64,000 bases of DNA, taken from assembly GCA_963814875.1 (NCBI GenBank), contig CAWFFJ010000022.1:186001-250000 (forward strand), given 5' to 3'. The notes beneath the pieces are model-generated. The model was not told the DNA's origin, ran no database searches, and was given only the letters and a program-made list of their open reading frames with translations. This stretch comes from CAVSIS01 sp963814875 (GTDB taxonomy: Bacteria; Acidobacteriota; Thermoanaerobaculia; Thermoanaerobaculales; Sulfomarinibacteraceae). This document shows, piece by piece, positions 24,540-33,421 of the stretch. Each line of letters starts with the position of its first letter. The stretch's first letter is position 1. Made by a program: the position numbers and the translations under genes.

Positions 24540-25915
24540 GTCGACCCTTCTTCCCGGTCGCCCAGAAGCCGCTCGAGAGCCTCGGAGAAGGCTGAGCGGC
24601 GGCGCGAGACTCGCCGACGCCAGCGACGCAGGTCCACACCCGCGGCGGCCAGGCCCGGCGAGCCAGCGCCGCCAGTGGAGGTCCGAGCAGCGAGGATCTC
24701 CTCCGCACCGAGCGACGGCACTGGCGCACCGCGTCGGACCTCGTCGGCGACCTCGCTGTAGGCCGCACGGAACGGCACGCCGGTCCGGACCCGTCGGAAG
24801 ACCTCGTCGGTCGCGAGCAGATCGCCGGTGACCGCCGCCCGGCAGACGTCGCGATCGACCCCCAACCGCGGAACGGCCGACGCGACCATCGCCAGCATCT
24901 CCTCCACGATCTCTAAACCCCGCATCAACGGCCCCTTCGTGAGCTGCAGGTCGCGATGGTACCCACTCGGCAGACGCCCCGCCACCGCCATCACCTCGAC
25001 CACCAGGCCCTCGAGCAGCCCGGCGCGTCCACGGATCAGCTCGAAGGGGTCCGGGTTGCGCTTGTGCGGCATGATGCTCGAGCCCGTGGCCAGCTCGCTG
25101 GGCAGAACGAGAAACCCGTACTCCTCCGAGCTCCACAGGATCACGTCCCAGGCCAGCTTTGCCAGGTCGAAGCCGACCGGCCACAGGGCGGCGAGCACCG
25201 TCGCCTCGAGCTTGCCCCGCGAAGCCTGGACGGTCGTGACGTTGCGTTGCACTGCGGCGAACCCGAGCCGCTGGGCGACCAGCTCGCGGTCGAGCGGCAG
25301 CGGGACGCCGTAGCCGGCAGCGCTGCCGAGCGGCGATCGGTCGGCCAGGTCAAGCACGGCCTCGATCGGGCCGAGGTCGTCGAGCAGCGCTTCCGCGAGG
25401 CCTCCTGCCCACAGAGCGAGCGTCGAAGGCATCGCTCGCCGCTGGTGCGTGTAGCCGGGCAGCAGCACCTTCTGGTGGCGGCGCGCGAAGGCGAGTAGCG
25501 CGGCCGACGCGTCGAGCGTGCGATCCATGACCTCGAGCAACGCATCTTTCATGTACAGACGCAGATCGACGATGACCTGGTCGTTGCGCGAGCGTCCGGT
25601 GTGCACCTTCTCGCCGAGCTGGCCCAGCCGCGCCACCAGCCACGCCTCGAGCGCGGTGTGGACGTCCTCGTCGTCGTCGCTGACAGTGAAGTCTCCCCGG
25701 TCCACGGCGGCGAGCGCGTCGCGGAGGGCGGTCCGCAGCTGCCCGCGCTCCTCTCCATCGAGCACGCCGACCGCGGCGAGACCATCGACGTGCGCGGCAG
25801 TGCCGAGGATGTCCCACACCAGCAGGCGGCGATCCCACTCCCGGTCCTCGCCGACCGTGAACGCGCTCACGTCGGCATCGACCGGCCGGCCCCCGCTCCA
25901 CAGCGTGCGCGTCAT
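24536..25915 (-). CDS. argH: Argininosuccinate lyase
   Basis: ArgH splits argininosuccinate to arginine and fumarate, the last step of the pathway. The fumarase/aspartase-superfamily signature GSSIMPHKRNPDPFE is intact and includes the catalytic Ser. KVHTGRSRNDQV and LPGYTHQRRAMPSTL (the latter with QRR in place of the common QxAQP) are further landmarks. 459 residues, normal. ATG overlaps the argE' stop by four bases and its own stop overlaps argR. Confidence 0.96.
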   Translation of the reverse strand: MTRTLWSGGRPVDADVSAFTVGEDREWDRRLLVWDILGTAAHVDGLAAVGVLDGEERGQLRTALRDALAAVDRGDFTVSDDDEDVHTALEAWLVARLGQLGEKVHTGRSRNDQVIVDLRLYMKDALLEVMDRTLDASAALLAFARRHQKVLLPGYTHQRRAMPSTLALWAGGLAEALLDDLGPIEAVLDLADRSPLGSAAGYGVPLPLDRELVAQRLGFAAVQRNVTTVQASRGKLEATVLAALWPVGFDLAKLAWDVILWSSEEYGFLVLPSELATGSSIMPHKRNPDPFELIRGRAGLLEGLVVEVMAVAGRLPSGYHRDLQLTKGPLMRGLEIVEEMLAMVASAVPRLGVDRDVCRAAVTGDLLATDEVFRRVRTGVPFRAAYSEVADEVRRGAPVPSLGAEEILAARTSTGGAGSPGLAAAGVDLRRWRRRVSRRRSAFSEALERLLGDREEGST

Positions 25916-26991
25916 GCCAGCACCTCCGTCGCCAGCTCGGCATAGAGCGCCGCCGCCCGTCCGACCTCGTCGAGGGCGATCCGCTCGTCCGCGCGGTGCG
26001 ACTGCCGGGAGTCCCCCGGGCCGAGCTTGACCGCGTCCAGTCCGCGCAAGAACACCCAGTCCGAACAGGTCGGCGAGGCGAACGGCTGGCCTTCCGGCCG
26101 GACGCGGCGCAACGCGGCGAGGAGCGACGACCCGGCCGGGGTCTCGGTAGGGACCAGCCGGTCGGAGATCACCTCAACCTCCGCCGCCACAGTGGCGCGG
26201 ACCGCCGCGATCACCTCGCCGTGCCCGTAGGCCGGCGTGGTGCGGATGTCGAGCACCGCCTCGCAGCGCGGCGGCGTCACGTTGCGCGCAACCCCCGCGC
26301 TGAGCATGGTCGGGGTGAAGGCGACCTCGCCCAGGGTCTCGTGGCGGAGCGGCAAGCGCAGCTCGGCGATCTTGACCAGGTCGGCCGCGGCCCGCTCGAT
26401 CGCGTTCACGGGGCGCGGCTCGCGCCCCGCCGCCCACCCCGCATGGAGCTGCTCGCCGGTCCAGATCAGGCGCAGCAGGAGCTGTCCCCGCTGCGCGATG
26501 CACGGCTCGAGCCCGGTCGGCTCGCCGATCACCGCTGCATCCGGCAGCGCCCCCAGGCGGCGCAGCGCCTCGGGCATGGTGGTGTCGCGGGTCTCCTCGC
26601 TGTAGGTCGCCAGCACCACGAGGCGGCCTCGGCTGGGACCGCCGGCAGCCGCGAGCTGGGCCGCAGCGACCGTCATCGCCGCCACCGACGCCTTGGCGTC
26701 GACCGCACCCCGTCCGGTCAGCCACCCGCCAGCGACGTTTCCGGCGTAAGGGTCGCAGGTCCATCCTTCGCCGGGCGGGACGGTGTCGAGGTGCGACGCG
26801 AAGAGCAGCGTCGGTCCGGGGCCATGCCCGTCGACGACCAGGCGGACGGCCGCATCGTCGACCTCCGCTGTGCCGACCCTGCCGCCGGCCCAGCCGGCAA
26901 GGAGGGCAGCCGCGTCGTGCTCCCTCCCGGAAGGGCTCGGCACCCGCACCAGCTCGATCAGCAGGGCGGCCGCCTCCTCGTCCCAGGTCAC
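25912..26991 (-). CDS. M20 metallo-deacylase, probable N-acylcitrulline deacylase (ArgE')
   Basis: A di-zinc M20 amidohydrolase of the ArgE/DapE type. Metal and catalytic motifs are LLFASHLDTVPPG (first zinc ligand and Asp), TGRGAVDAKAS (bridging Asp), the catalytic Glu pair in TYSEETRD, and GEPTGLEP. 359 residues with a GTG start at 26991 overlapping argB by four bases. Because the carbamoyltransferase in this operon is of the N-acyl-ornithine type, this enzyme is expected to remove the acyl group from N-acylcitrulline rather than acylornithine. Whether the acyl group is acetyl or succinyl is unresolved. LysK or DapE is a less likely alternative. Confidence 0.85.
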   Translation of the reverse strand: MTWDEEAAALLIELVRVPSPSGREHDAAALLAGWAGGRVGTAEVDDAAVRLVVDGHGPGPTLLFASHLDTVPPGEGWTCDPYAGNVAGGWLTGRGAVDAKASVAAMTVAAAQLAAAGGPSRGRLVVLATYSEETRDTTMPEALRRLGALPDAAVIGEPTGLEPCIAQRGQLLLRLIWTGEQLHAGWAAGREPRPVNAIERAAADLVKIAELRLPLRHETLGEVAFTPTMLSAGVARNVTPPRCEAVLDIRTTPAYGHGEVIAAVRATVAAEVEVISDRLVPTETPAGSSLLAALRRVRPEGQPFASPTCSDWVFLRGLDAVKLGPGDSRQSHRADERIALDEVGRAAALYAELATEVLA

Positions 26992-27905
26992 AGCTCCTGC
27001 TCCCGGTACGACTCCATCTCCCTGCCGGCGACGATCATGGTGCCGGCGCCGTGGCCGGTGAAGAGCTCGATCAGGAGCGAGTCCGGCGTGCGGCCGTCGA
27101 TGATGTGGGTGCGCCGCACCCCGCCCGCGACCGCCCGCAGGCATGCCTCGACCTTGGGCCGCATACCGGCGCGGATCCGCCCCTCGGCGATCAGTGCCTG
27201 GAGGTCCTCGGGGCACGCGAAGGCGACCAGCGACGACGGGTCCTCCGGATCCCGGAGCAGGCCTGGAGCGGCGGTCAGGTAGATCAGCTTCTTGGCCTTC
27301 AAAGCGGCCGCCAGGGCCTCCGCGAGGGTGTCGGCGTTGACGTTGAGCGGGCGCCCCGCAGCGTCGGCGGCGAGCGACGCAACCACCGGAACGTAGCCCT
27401 TAGGGAGCAGCAGGTCGAGCACCGATGTGTCCACCGACTCGAGGTCGCCGACCTCGCCGAAGTCGACCGTGCGGGTCACCCCGGAGTCGTCCGTGATCTC
27501 GACCGGCGGCCGCCGCCGGGCCACCACCAGGCCGGCGTCGATCCCCGACAGGCCGACCGCGCGCACGCCGTGCGCCCGCAGCTCGCTCAGCACGTCGACG
27601 TTGAGCTGGCCCGCATACACCATCTTTGCTACCTCGAGCGCCTCGGGCGTGGTCACCCGCCGTCCGGCGACCACCTCGGGTTCGAAGCCGAGCCGCCGAG
27701 ACAGCAGAGTTGCCTGAGGACCGCCTCCGTGGACGACCACAACACGGATGGACAGCGACTCGAGGAGCGCGATCTGCACCGCGAGCCCGGCGAGCAGCTC
27801 CGCCGACGCCAGCACCTCACCACCAAGCTTCACGACAAAGGTCTGGTCTCGGTAGAGCCGCGTGTAGTCGAGTGCCTCCTTCAGCCCCTGGACGAGGTCG
27901 CTCAT
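26988..27905 (-). CDS. argB: N-acetylglutamate kinase family protein
   Basis: ArgB phosphorylates N-acylglutamate, the committed and usually feedback-regulated step. The amino-acid kinase fold is shown by VVKLGGEVL, VVVVHGGGPQ, the GLSGIDAGLV region, NVNADTLAEALA and KLIYLTAAPGLL. Before the core there is a roughly 20-residue segment (LVQGLKEALDYTRLYRDQT) that aligns with the N-terminal helix found in arginine-inhibited kinases, so feedback inhibition by arginine is likely (inference). 305 residues. ATG 27905 overlaps the argF' stop by four bases. In a succinyl pathway it would act on N-succinylglutamate. Confidence 0.94.
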   Translation of the reverse strand: MSDLVQGLKEALDYTRLYRDQTFVVKLGGEVLASAELLAGLAVQIALLESLSIRVVVVHGGGPQATLLSRRLGFEPEVVAGRRVTTPEALEVAKMVYAGQLNVDVLSELRAHGVRAVGLSGIDAGLVVARRRPPVEITDDSGVTRTVDFGEVGDLESVDTSVLDLLLPKGYVPVVASLAADAAGRPLNVNADTLAEALAAALKAKKLIYLTAAPGLLRDPEDPSSLVAFACPEDLQALIAEGRIRAGMRPKVEACLRAVAGGVRRTHIIDGRTPDSLLIELFTGHGAGTMIVAGREMESYREQEL

Positions 27906-28921
27906 CTCCCCTCCCCGATCAGCTCGAGCAGCAGGGCGCGCTGGACGTGGAGCCGGTTCTCGGCCTGATCCGTGACCGCAGACCATGGTCCGTCGAGGAC
28001 CCCGTCCGTGACCACAACGTTGCGGCGCACCGGCAGGCAGTGCAGAAACACACCCCGGCCCGACCGGGTCGAGGACATGCGGGCGACGTCGATCCGCCAG
28101 CTGCGGTGCGGCACTCGCAGCGCGGCATCCGCGGCGGCGTTGCCGAAGCAGTCGAGGCTGCCCCAGCTCTTCGCGTACACCGCATCGCTCCCAGCGACGG
28201 CGTCGTTGAGGTCGTCGGTCACCTCGACCGCACCGCCGTTGCGCGCGGCCACTCTCCGAATCGCGGCCATGTCCTCGGGGTCGAGGTCGAACCCCGGAGG
28301 ACGCGCGATGGTCACCGTCATCCCGAGCCGGGCCGCAGCGAGCGCCGCTGAGTTGGGCACCGCGGTGGGCAAGGCACGTGGGTGCCACGCCCAGGCGAGT
28401 ACGAACCGGCGACCCCTGAGGTCGGTCCCGAGCCTCTCCCGCAGGGTCAGGGCGTCGGCCAAGCCTTGGCACGGGTGGCGTCGGGCCGACTCCATGTTGA
28501 TCACCGGAACGCCGGCGTGGCGGGCGAAGCCCCGCACCACCACGTCCTCGCGGGCCTCGGCCCACGTCGCCGCTTTGGGAAAGGCCCGCACCGCCACCGC
28601 GTCGCCGTAGCGGCCGAGCACGCGCGCCGCCTCGACCAGGTGCTCGACGGCATCGCCGTCCATCGTCACCCCATCGCGGGTCTCGATCGTCCACGCACCG
28701 CGGCCCGGCTCGAGGCAGACGGCGTGACCGCCGTGGCGGAACATGGCGACCTCGAACGAGGTCCGGGTCCGCAGCGACGGGTCGAAGAAGACCATCACCA
28801 GCACCTTGGTGGCGAGGGACCCGCCTCCGTGGCCGCCCTTGAGTGCTTCGGCGCGCTGGAGCAGTGCGAGGACTTCCTCGTCCGGCCACTCGTCGCTGGC
28901 AAGGAAGGATCGCGGGTTCAT
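27902..28921 (-). CDS. argF': N-acylornithine carbamoyltransferase (acetyl- or succinyl-ornithine type)
   Basis: Carbamoylates an N-acylated ornithine instead of free ornithine. The carbamoyl-phosphate loop is FFDPSLRTRTSFE. The sequence follows the Xanthomonas N-acetylornithine enzyme along its length: LEPGRGAWTIE with Trp77, MDGD..EH, ARVLGRY, PVINMES..HPCQ, AKSWGSLDCFGN and HCLPVRRNV. 339 residues, the same length. Two positions differ from the acetyl type: the Glu92 equivalent is Val92, and the carboxylated Lys302 equivalent is Val303. From established work, replacing Glu92 with small or hydrophobic residues converts the enzyme to N-succinylornithine specificity. I therefore favour a succinyl substrate. 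Start and stop overlap the neighbouring genes by four bases. Confidence 0.88.
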   Translation of the reverse strand: MNPRSFLASDEWPDEEVLALLQRAEALKGGHGGGSLATKVLVMVFFDPSLRTRTSFEVAMFRHGGHAVCLEPGRGAWTIETRDGVTMDGDAVEHLVEAARVLGRYGDAVAVRAFPKAATWAEAREDVVVRGFARHAGVPVINMESARRHPCQGLADALTLRERLGTDLRGRRFVLAWAWHPRALPTAVPNSAALAAARLGMTVTIARPPGFDLDPEDMAAIRRVAARNGGAVEVTDDLNDAVAGSDAVYAKSWGSLDCFGNAAADAALRVPHRSWRIDVARMSSTRSGRGVFLHCLPVRRNVVVTDGVLDGPWSAVTDQAENRLHVQRALLLELIGEGR

Positions 28922-30093
28922 CCCAGCACCTCCACCAGAGCGACGACCAGCTCGTCGAGCTCCGCCTCGGTGACCACCAGCGGCGGCAGGAGTCGCAGCA
29001 CCGCCGGATCGACCGCGGTCCCGACCAGGATGCCGCGGTCCATCAGGGCGAGCTGAACCGGCCGCGCGGGCCGGTCGAGCCGGATTCCCAGCAGCAGACC
29101 GCGCCCGCTCACCCGCTCGACCCCCGCGACTCCGGCGAGCGCCTGGCGCAGGCGCCGGTCGAGGCGGGCAGCGCGTTCGGGCAGCTGCTCATCCCGGATC
29201 ACCTCGAGGTTGGCGAGTGCTGCCGCACAGGGCAGCGGCCCGCCACCGAAGGTCGACCCCAGGTCGCCGCGCCCGATCTGGTCGCCGAGGTGCTCCCCGA
29301 GCAGGACGGCGCCCATCGGCAACCCGCCGGCGATCCCCTTGGCGAGGGTCAGGATGTCCGGCACGACACCGTAGGACTGGGCCGCCGTGAACGCGCCGCT
29401 GCGCCCGCAGCCGCACTGCACCTCGTCGAAAATCAGCAGCGCTCCCGCCTTCCGGCACGCGGTGCGCGCGGCGTGCAGGAACTCCGGCGACGCGTCCCGC
29501 GCCCCGGCCAGGCCCTGCACGGGCTCGATCACCACCGCAGCCACCTCGTCGCCGACCAGCTTCGCCATCGCCTCCGGGTCGTTCCAGGGGCACACGGTTG
29601 TCAGGTCCACCAACCCGGTGCCGCCACTCGACGCCGCCAGCTCGCGGTAGTGCGGGATGCCCGAAACGGCCAGCGTCGCGAGCGTGCGGCCGTGAAAGCC
29701 GCCCACGACCGAGACCACCCGGCGCCGCCCCGTGATCCGGCGCGCGAGCTGGATCGCGACCTCGTTGGCCTCGGCGCCGGAGTTCACGAAGAACACCCGG
29801 TCGAGGCCTGGAGGCCCGAGCTCGCAGATCAGTTCGACGAGCCGGTCGCGCACTGCGAGCGGCACCGCGTTCGAGTAGAACAGGAGGCGTTCGGCCTGCT
29901 CACGCACGGCGGCGACCACGTGCGGGTGGCAGTGCCCCGAGACCGCGACGGCGTGACCGCCGTAGAGGTCGAGGTAGCGCCGACCCGCCGCATCCCACAG
30001 CTCGGAACCCGACCCCCGCACCGGCTCGATCGGAAGACGGGCGTAGACCGCCAGCTCGGAAGGTCCAACCGGTTCGCGAGCACAGCTCAGCAT
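28918..30093 (-). CDS. argD: Acylornithine aminotransferase
   Basis: A PLP enzyme converting N-acylglutamate semialdehyde to N-acylornithine. Fold-type I landmarks are FFVNSGAEANE (phosphate binding), GGFHGRTLATLA, LIFDEVQCGCGR (PLP ring Asp) and LTLAKGIAGGLPMGA with the Schiff-base Lys. 391 residues, normal for ArgD. ATG 30093 overlaps the argC stop by seven bases. Substrate acyl group not determinable from sequence; ArgD enzymes often accept both acetyl and succinyl forms. Confidence 0.94.
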   Translation of the reverse strand: MLSCAREPVGPSELAVYARLPIEPVRGSGSELWDAAGRRYLDLYGGHAVAVSGHCHPHVVAAVREQAERLLFYSNAVPLAVRDRLVELICELGPPGLDRVFFVNSGAEANEVAIQLARRITGRRRVVSVVGGFHGRTLATLAVSGIPHYRELAASSGGTGLVDLTTVCPWNDPEAMAKLVGDEVAAVVIEPVQGLAGARDASPEFLHAARTACRKAGALLIFDEVQCGCGRSGAFTAAQSYGVVPDILTLAKGIAGGLPMGAVLLGEHLGDQIGRGDLGSTFGGGPLPCAAALANLEVIRDEQLPERAARLDRRLRQALAGVAGVERVSGRGLLLGIRLDRPARPVQLALMDRGILVGTAVDPAVLRLLPPLVVTEAELDELVVALVEVLG

Positions 30094-31133
30094 GGATACA
30101 CCCCGGGAAACCCGAGCCCCGCCCCCTCGTCGAACCCGAGGGCGAGGTTCGCACACTGCACCGCCTGGCCGGCGGCGCCCTTGACCAGGTTGTCGAGAGC
30201 CACGAGCACGATCACCTCCCGGCCACCCTCCCGCGCGACTGCGTGGAGGTGGGCGAAGTTCGTTGCAACCGTCGCCGCCACCTCGGGCGGACGGTCGAGG
30301 ACTCTGACGAAGCGCTTCCCGGCATAGGCCTCGCGGAGCACCGAAAGAGGGTCCGGCAGCGGCGAGGCCGGGCGCGCGTGCAGGCAGGCATGGATGCCGC
30401 GCACGAGCGGCGCGGACTGCGTCACCAGCGTGCATCGCGCATCTGCGTGACCTGTCCAGCCGCGCAGCCGCTCGGTCAGCTCCGCCTCATGGCGGTGGCC
30501 GGCGAGCCCGTACGCGAAGAAGTTATGGGCCCGCCGCGGGTGGTGGGTCGCGGGCTTCGGCTCGGCGCCCGATCCAGACGAGCCGGTCGCCGCCACGCAC
30601 ACCGGCGCCTCGGCGAAGCCGCCGAACCGGGCAAGAGGCCACAGCGCGAGCAGCGCGGCGGTCGCAAAGCAGCCGGGAGCCGCGATCCGCGCTGCACCAG
30701 CCAGCGCCTCGCCCTCGACGTCGGCGAGGCCGTAACGAAAGGCCTCGACCCGGTCGAAGTCGGCGTGCGGCCCGTAGGTCGCCTCGGCCAGGGAGCGGTC
30801 GTGGAGCCGGAAGTCGGCCGCCGTGTCGACGACAAGACGCGGGCCAGCCGCCTCGATTTCGGCCATCTGCGACTGGGAGCGACCATGGGGCAGCGCCAGG
30901 AAAAGCACGTCCGCCCCCGCGGCCGCCGCACCCGCGTCCGCGGCCTCGAAGGTCGCGGGCGGGAGGTGCGCGAGCGAAGGGTGGACGTCGCCCCAGGGCC
31001 TTCCAGCGCCGCTTGCCGAGTACGCCCGCAGCTCGGCGATTTCGGGATGCCCGGAGAGCAGCCGCAGCAGCTCCCCGCCGACGTAGCCCGAGGCCCCGAG
31101 CACCGCAGCCCGCAGTCCGTCACGCTGCGCCAC
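30087..31133 (-). CDS. argC: N-acylglutamyl-phosphate reductase
   Basis: An NADPH-dependent reductase making N-acylglutamate semialdehyde. The Rossmann motif LGASGYVGGELLRLL is at the N-terminus, and the catalytic Cys is in AAPGCFATAALLAL. The C-terminal VALDNLVKGAAGQAVQ..N motif is characteristic. 348 residues with a GTG start at 31133. It overlaps the preceding P-loop gene by 14 bases and argD by seven. Confidence 0.95.
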   Translation of the reverse strand: MAQRDGLRAAVLGASGYVGGELLRLLSGHPEIAELRAYSASGAGRPWGDVHPSLAHLPPATFEAADAGAAAAGADVLFLALPHGRSQSQMAEIEAAGPRLVVDTAADFRLHDRSLAEATYGPHADFDRVEAFRYGLADVEGEALAGAARIAAPGCFATAALLALWPLARFGGFAEAPVCVAATGSSGSGAEPKPATHHPRRAHNFFAYGLAGHRHEAELTERLRGWTGHADARCTLVTQSAPLVRGIHACLHARPASPLPDPLSVLREAYAGKRFVRVLDRPPEVAATVATNFAHLHAVAREGGREVIVLVALDNLVKGAAGQAVQCANLALGFDEGAGLGFPGVYPC

Positions 31134-32178
31134 GGAGCGCCTCCAGGACGACCGCGGCGAGCGCGCCGTCGCCTCGCCGGGCGTTGTGCGCGGGCAGGCC
31201 GAGCTCGCGGCGGATGAAGCCGCAGCCGACCTCGTTGTCGGTCGCCGGCCCGGACATCACGGTCGGGCGCAGGCCGAAGCGCTCCTCCAGCACCCGGACC
31301 GCGCCCCACGCCGCCACCTGGTCGGGCGCGCAGCACACCAGCGCCGCCGAGCGCGCCATCAGCGGGCGGTCGGCGAGCAGCACCCCGACGCCGTACTCGC
31401 CGAGGATGCCGTCGCCGAGCTCGGCGACGATGACGTTCGGCCGGTTGACGCGCTCGAGCTCGTTGAGCAGGCCGTAGGCCGTCGGCAGGGCGTGGGCCTC
31501 GTCGGTCGAAACCACGCCGGCGTCGTTGAAGGTCAGTGCCGCTATCGCGCCGGAGTCGAGCATCGACAGCACGTCCCGGCGCAGGGAGACTCCGGTGAGC
31601 TTGAGCCCGCCGACCTTGAGCCCGGCGCGTGCGAGGCCGCGCACGATCTCCGAGGCCGCGACCGTCTTGCCGGCGTCCATGCAGGTTCCGGCGACAAACA
31701 CCACCGGCGCCGAGCCCTCGAGCCGGTCGGCGACCGCCACCGCCCCGTCCCCGATGTGGGCCGGACGGCCGACCCGATCGCCGGTGCGCGGAAACGCGAG
31801 CACCGCGCCCAGCACCTCCGCCTCGAACGGCGGCCCGAGGTCAGGGTTGATCGCGGTGCAGCGCCCGAGCACGCCGCCGAGGTTCAGCACCTGGATCGTG
31901 TCGCCAGGAGCGATCGCCTCCGGCACCTCGCCGGCGTAGCCGCGTAGCGCCCGCCGGCTGCCGAGCGTACCGGCGAGCACATCCCCGGCGCGCAGCCGGA
32001 TCAGGCGACCCGCGTTGTCCTCGACCTGGTTGTAGACCGGCTTCTCGCCGAGGATGCGGACTGCGAGGACGTAGCCTTCACGGCACACGATCTCCGGACC
32101 GACCAGCACCTCGGCGCCGAGGCGGGCGTTGCGGGTGGACGACGCGATGCGGTCGAGGCGGAGCTTGTTGGTCACCAC
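31120..32178 (-). CDS. Unassigned P-loop NTPase within the arginine operon
   Basis: I do not recognise a named family. Residues 1 to about 125 look like an all-beta N-terminal domain (repeated short strands, Gly-rich turns). Residues 155-350 form a P-loop domain with a Walker A-like motif GTCMDAGKT (about 164-172), a following helix and GLKVGGLKLTG, reminiscent of SIMIBI-class proteins such as BioD or MobB. IVAELGDGILGEYGVGVLL may be the Walker B/switch region. 352 residues from GTG 32178; GTG 32175 gives a clean GTGA overlap with argG. Its tight coupling between argG and argC implies an arginine-related role. No acylglutamate synthase or carbamoyl-phosphate synthase gene is in the operon. 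Confidence 0.8.
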   Translation of the reverse strand: MVTNKLRLDRIASSTRNARLGAEVLVGPEIVCREGYVLAVRILGEKPVYNQVEDNAGRLIRLRAGDVLAGTLGSRRALRGYAGEVPEAIAPGDTIQVLNLGGVLGRCTAINPDLGPPFEAEVLGAVLAFPRTGDRVGRPAHIGDGAVAVADRLEGSAPVVFVAGTCMDAGKTVAASEIVRGLARAGLKVGGLKLTGVSLRRDVLSMLDSGAIAALTFNDAGVVSTDEAHALPTAYGLLNELERVNRPNVIVAELGDGILGEYGVGVLLADRPLMARSAALVCCAPDQVAAWGAVRVLEERFGLRPTVMSGPATDNEVGCGFIRRELGLPAHNARRGDGALAAVVLEALRGAA

Positions 32179-33365
32179 CGGGCACCCCCGCCAACCTTGG
32201 CCGCGAGCAGCGACGGAATCGCCGCCACCTTGGCGAAGGCACGCGCCTCGTCACCGCTCCACAGGGCGTGGCTTTCGCCGTAGCGCGCCACCCCGGTGTC
32301 CATGAGGCTGAACGGGCTCTCGACGCCGGTGACCAGGAACCGCCCCTCGTCGAGCCGGACCCGCGTGCGTCCCTCGACCCGGCGCTGCGAGCTCGTGATC
32401 ATCGCTTCGATGTCCCCCATCACCGGGTCGAACGCCTGCCCCTCGTGCAGCCGGTCGCCCCAGAACTGGGCGACGTGGTCCTTCCAGAACGACTGCCAGC
32501 GCGTCAGCACCAGCTTCTCGAGCTCGCGATGGGCAGAGATCAGCACCAGCGCAGCGCCCGCCTCGAAGCCGATCCTGCCCTTGATGCCGAGCACCGTCTC
32601 GCCGATATGGATGCCGCGCCCGATGCCGTAGCGGCGGACCCGCGCGGCCACCGCCTCGACCAGCTCGGGCCCGTCCAGGTCATCCCCGTCGAGAGAGACC
32701 GGCAGCCCCGCGTTCCACCCGATGACCAGCTCTTCTGCGGGCGGGACGGCCACTCCTGTGCCCGGCCAGGCATCGGCCGGCGGCGCCTGCCACGGGTCGT
32801 GGGTCCAGCCGCCGCCCAGCGTCGTCCCCCACAGGCCCTGGTTCACCGAGTAGCGCCCCGCGGCCGCGGGCACCGGCAGCCCGAGTGAGGCCAGCTCCTC
32901 GATCGCCTGCTCCCGGGTCAGACCGAGCTCCCGGATCGGCGCGATGATCGGCACGCCGGGCAGGAGCACGGCGAGCGCGACGTCGAAGCGGACCTGGTCG
33001 TTGCCCGCCCCGGTCGAGCCGTGGGCGACCGCGTCGGCACCGATCTCGCGCGCCACCCGAGCAACCTCGATCGCCTGCTGCGTCCGCTCCGCCGCTACCG
33101 ACACCGGGTAGACACCGCCGCGGAGCACGTTCCCGCGGATCAGGGTGGCAACGAAGTGGTCGTAGGTTGCCCGCCGGGCGTCGACCTCGCGATGCTCGAC
33201 CGCACCCACGGCAAGGGCCTGAGCGGCCACTCGGTCGAGCTCTTCGCGGTCGAGGCCGCCGGTGTCGACCGTCACCGTCGTCACCTCGGCGCCACGCTCA
33301 CGCCGCAGCCAGGCAACGCAGTACGAGGTGTCGAGACCACCCGAGAACGCCAGCACGACCCGCAT
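32172..33365 (-). CDS. argG: Argininosuccinate synthase
   Basis: ArgG joins citrulline and aspartate with ATP. The N-type PP-loop is VVLAFSGGLDTSYCV at the N-terminus. Further conserved segments are GSTGAGNDQVRFD (aspartate/citrulline binding), REQAIE, YSVNQGLWG and GIKGRIGFEAGAALVL. 397 residues, normal. ATG 33365 has a GGAAGGGGGG purine run just upstream. It is the first gene of the nine-gene operon and directly follows the predicted promoter and operator. Confidence 0.96.
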   Translation of the reverse strand: MRVVLAFSGGLDTSYCVAWLRRERGAEVTTVTVDTGGLDREELDRVAAQALAVGAVEHREVDARRATYDHFVATLIRGNVLRGGVYPVSVAAERTQQAIEVARVAREIGADAVAHGSTGAGNDQVRFDVALAVLLPGVPIIAPIRELGLTREQAIEELASLGLPVPAAAGRYSVNQGLWGTTLGGGWTHDPWQAPPADAWPGTGVAVPPAEELVIGWNAGLPVSLDGDDLDGPELVEAVAARVRRYGIGRGIHIGETVLGIKGRIGFEAGAALVLISAHRELEKLVLTRWQSFWKDHVAQFWGDRLHEGQAFDPVMGDIEAMITSSQRRVEGRTRVRLDEGRFLVTGVESPFSLMDTGVARYGESHALWSGDEARAFAKVAAIPSLLAAKVGGGARW

Positions 33366-33403
33366 CGCACCCCCCTTCCATCCTGAGTGAATTCAGAATG
33401 GAA

Positions 33404-33421
33404 AATGCATAATTATGCATT
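33404..33421. promoter_or_regulatory. ARG-box-like operator upstream of argG
   Basis: A perfect 18-base palindrome AATGCATAATTATGCATT. It fits the ArgR consensus TGAAT-N4-ATTCA with one change per half (TGCAT-AATT-ATGCA). A second element, TGAATTCA (33388-33395), lies exactly 21 bases away centre to centre, the spacing of paired ARG boxes, though it is only an eight-base palindrome. The operator overlaps the -10 zone of the argG promoter. Confidence 0.75.
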
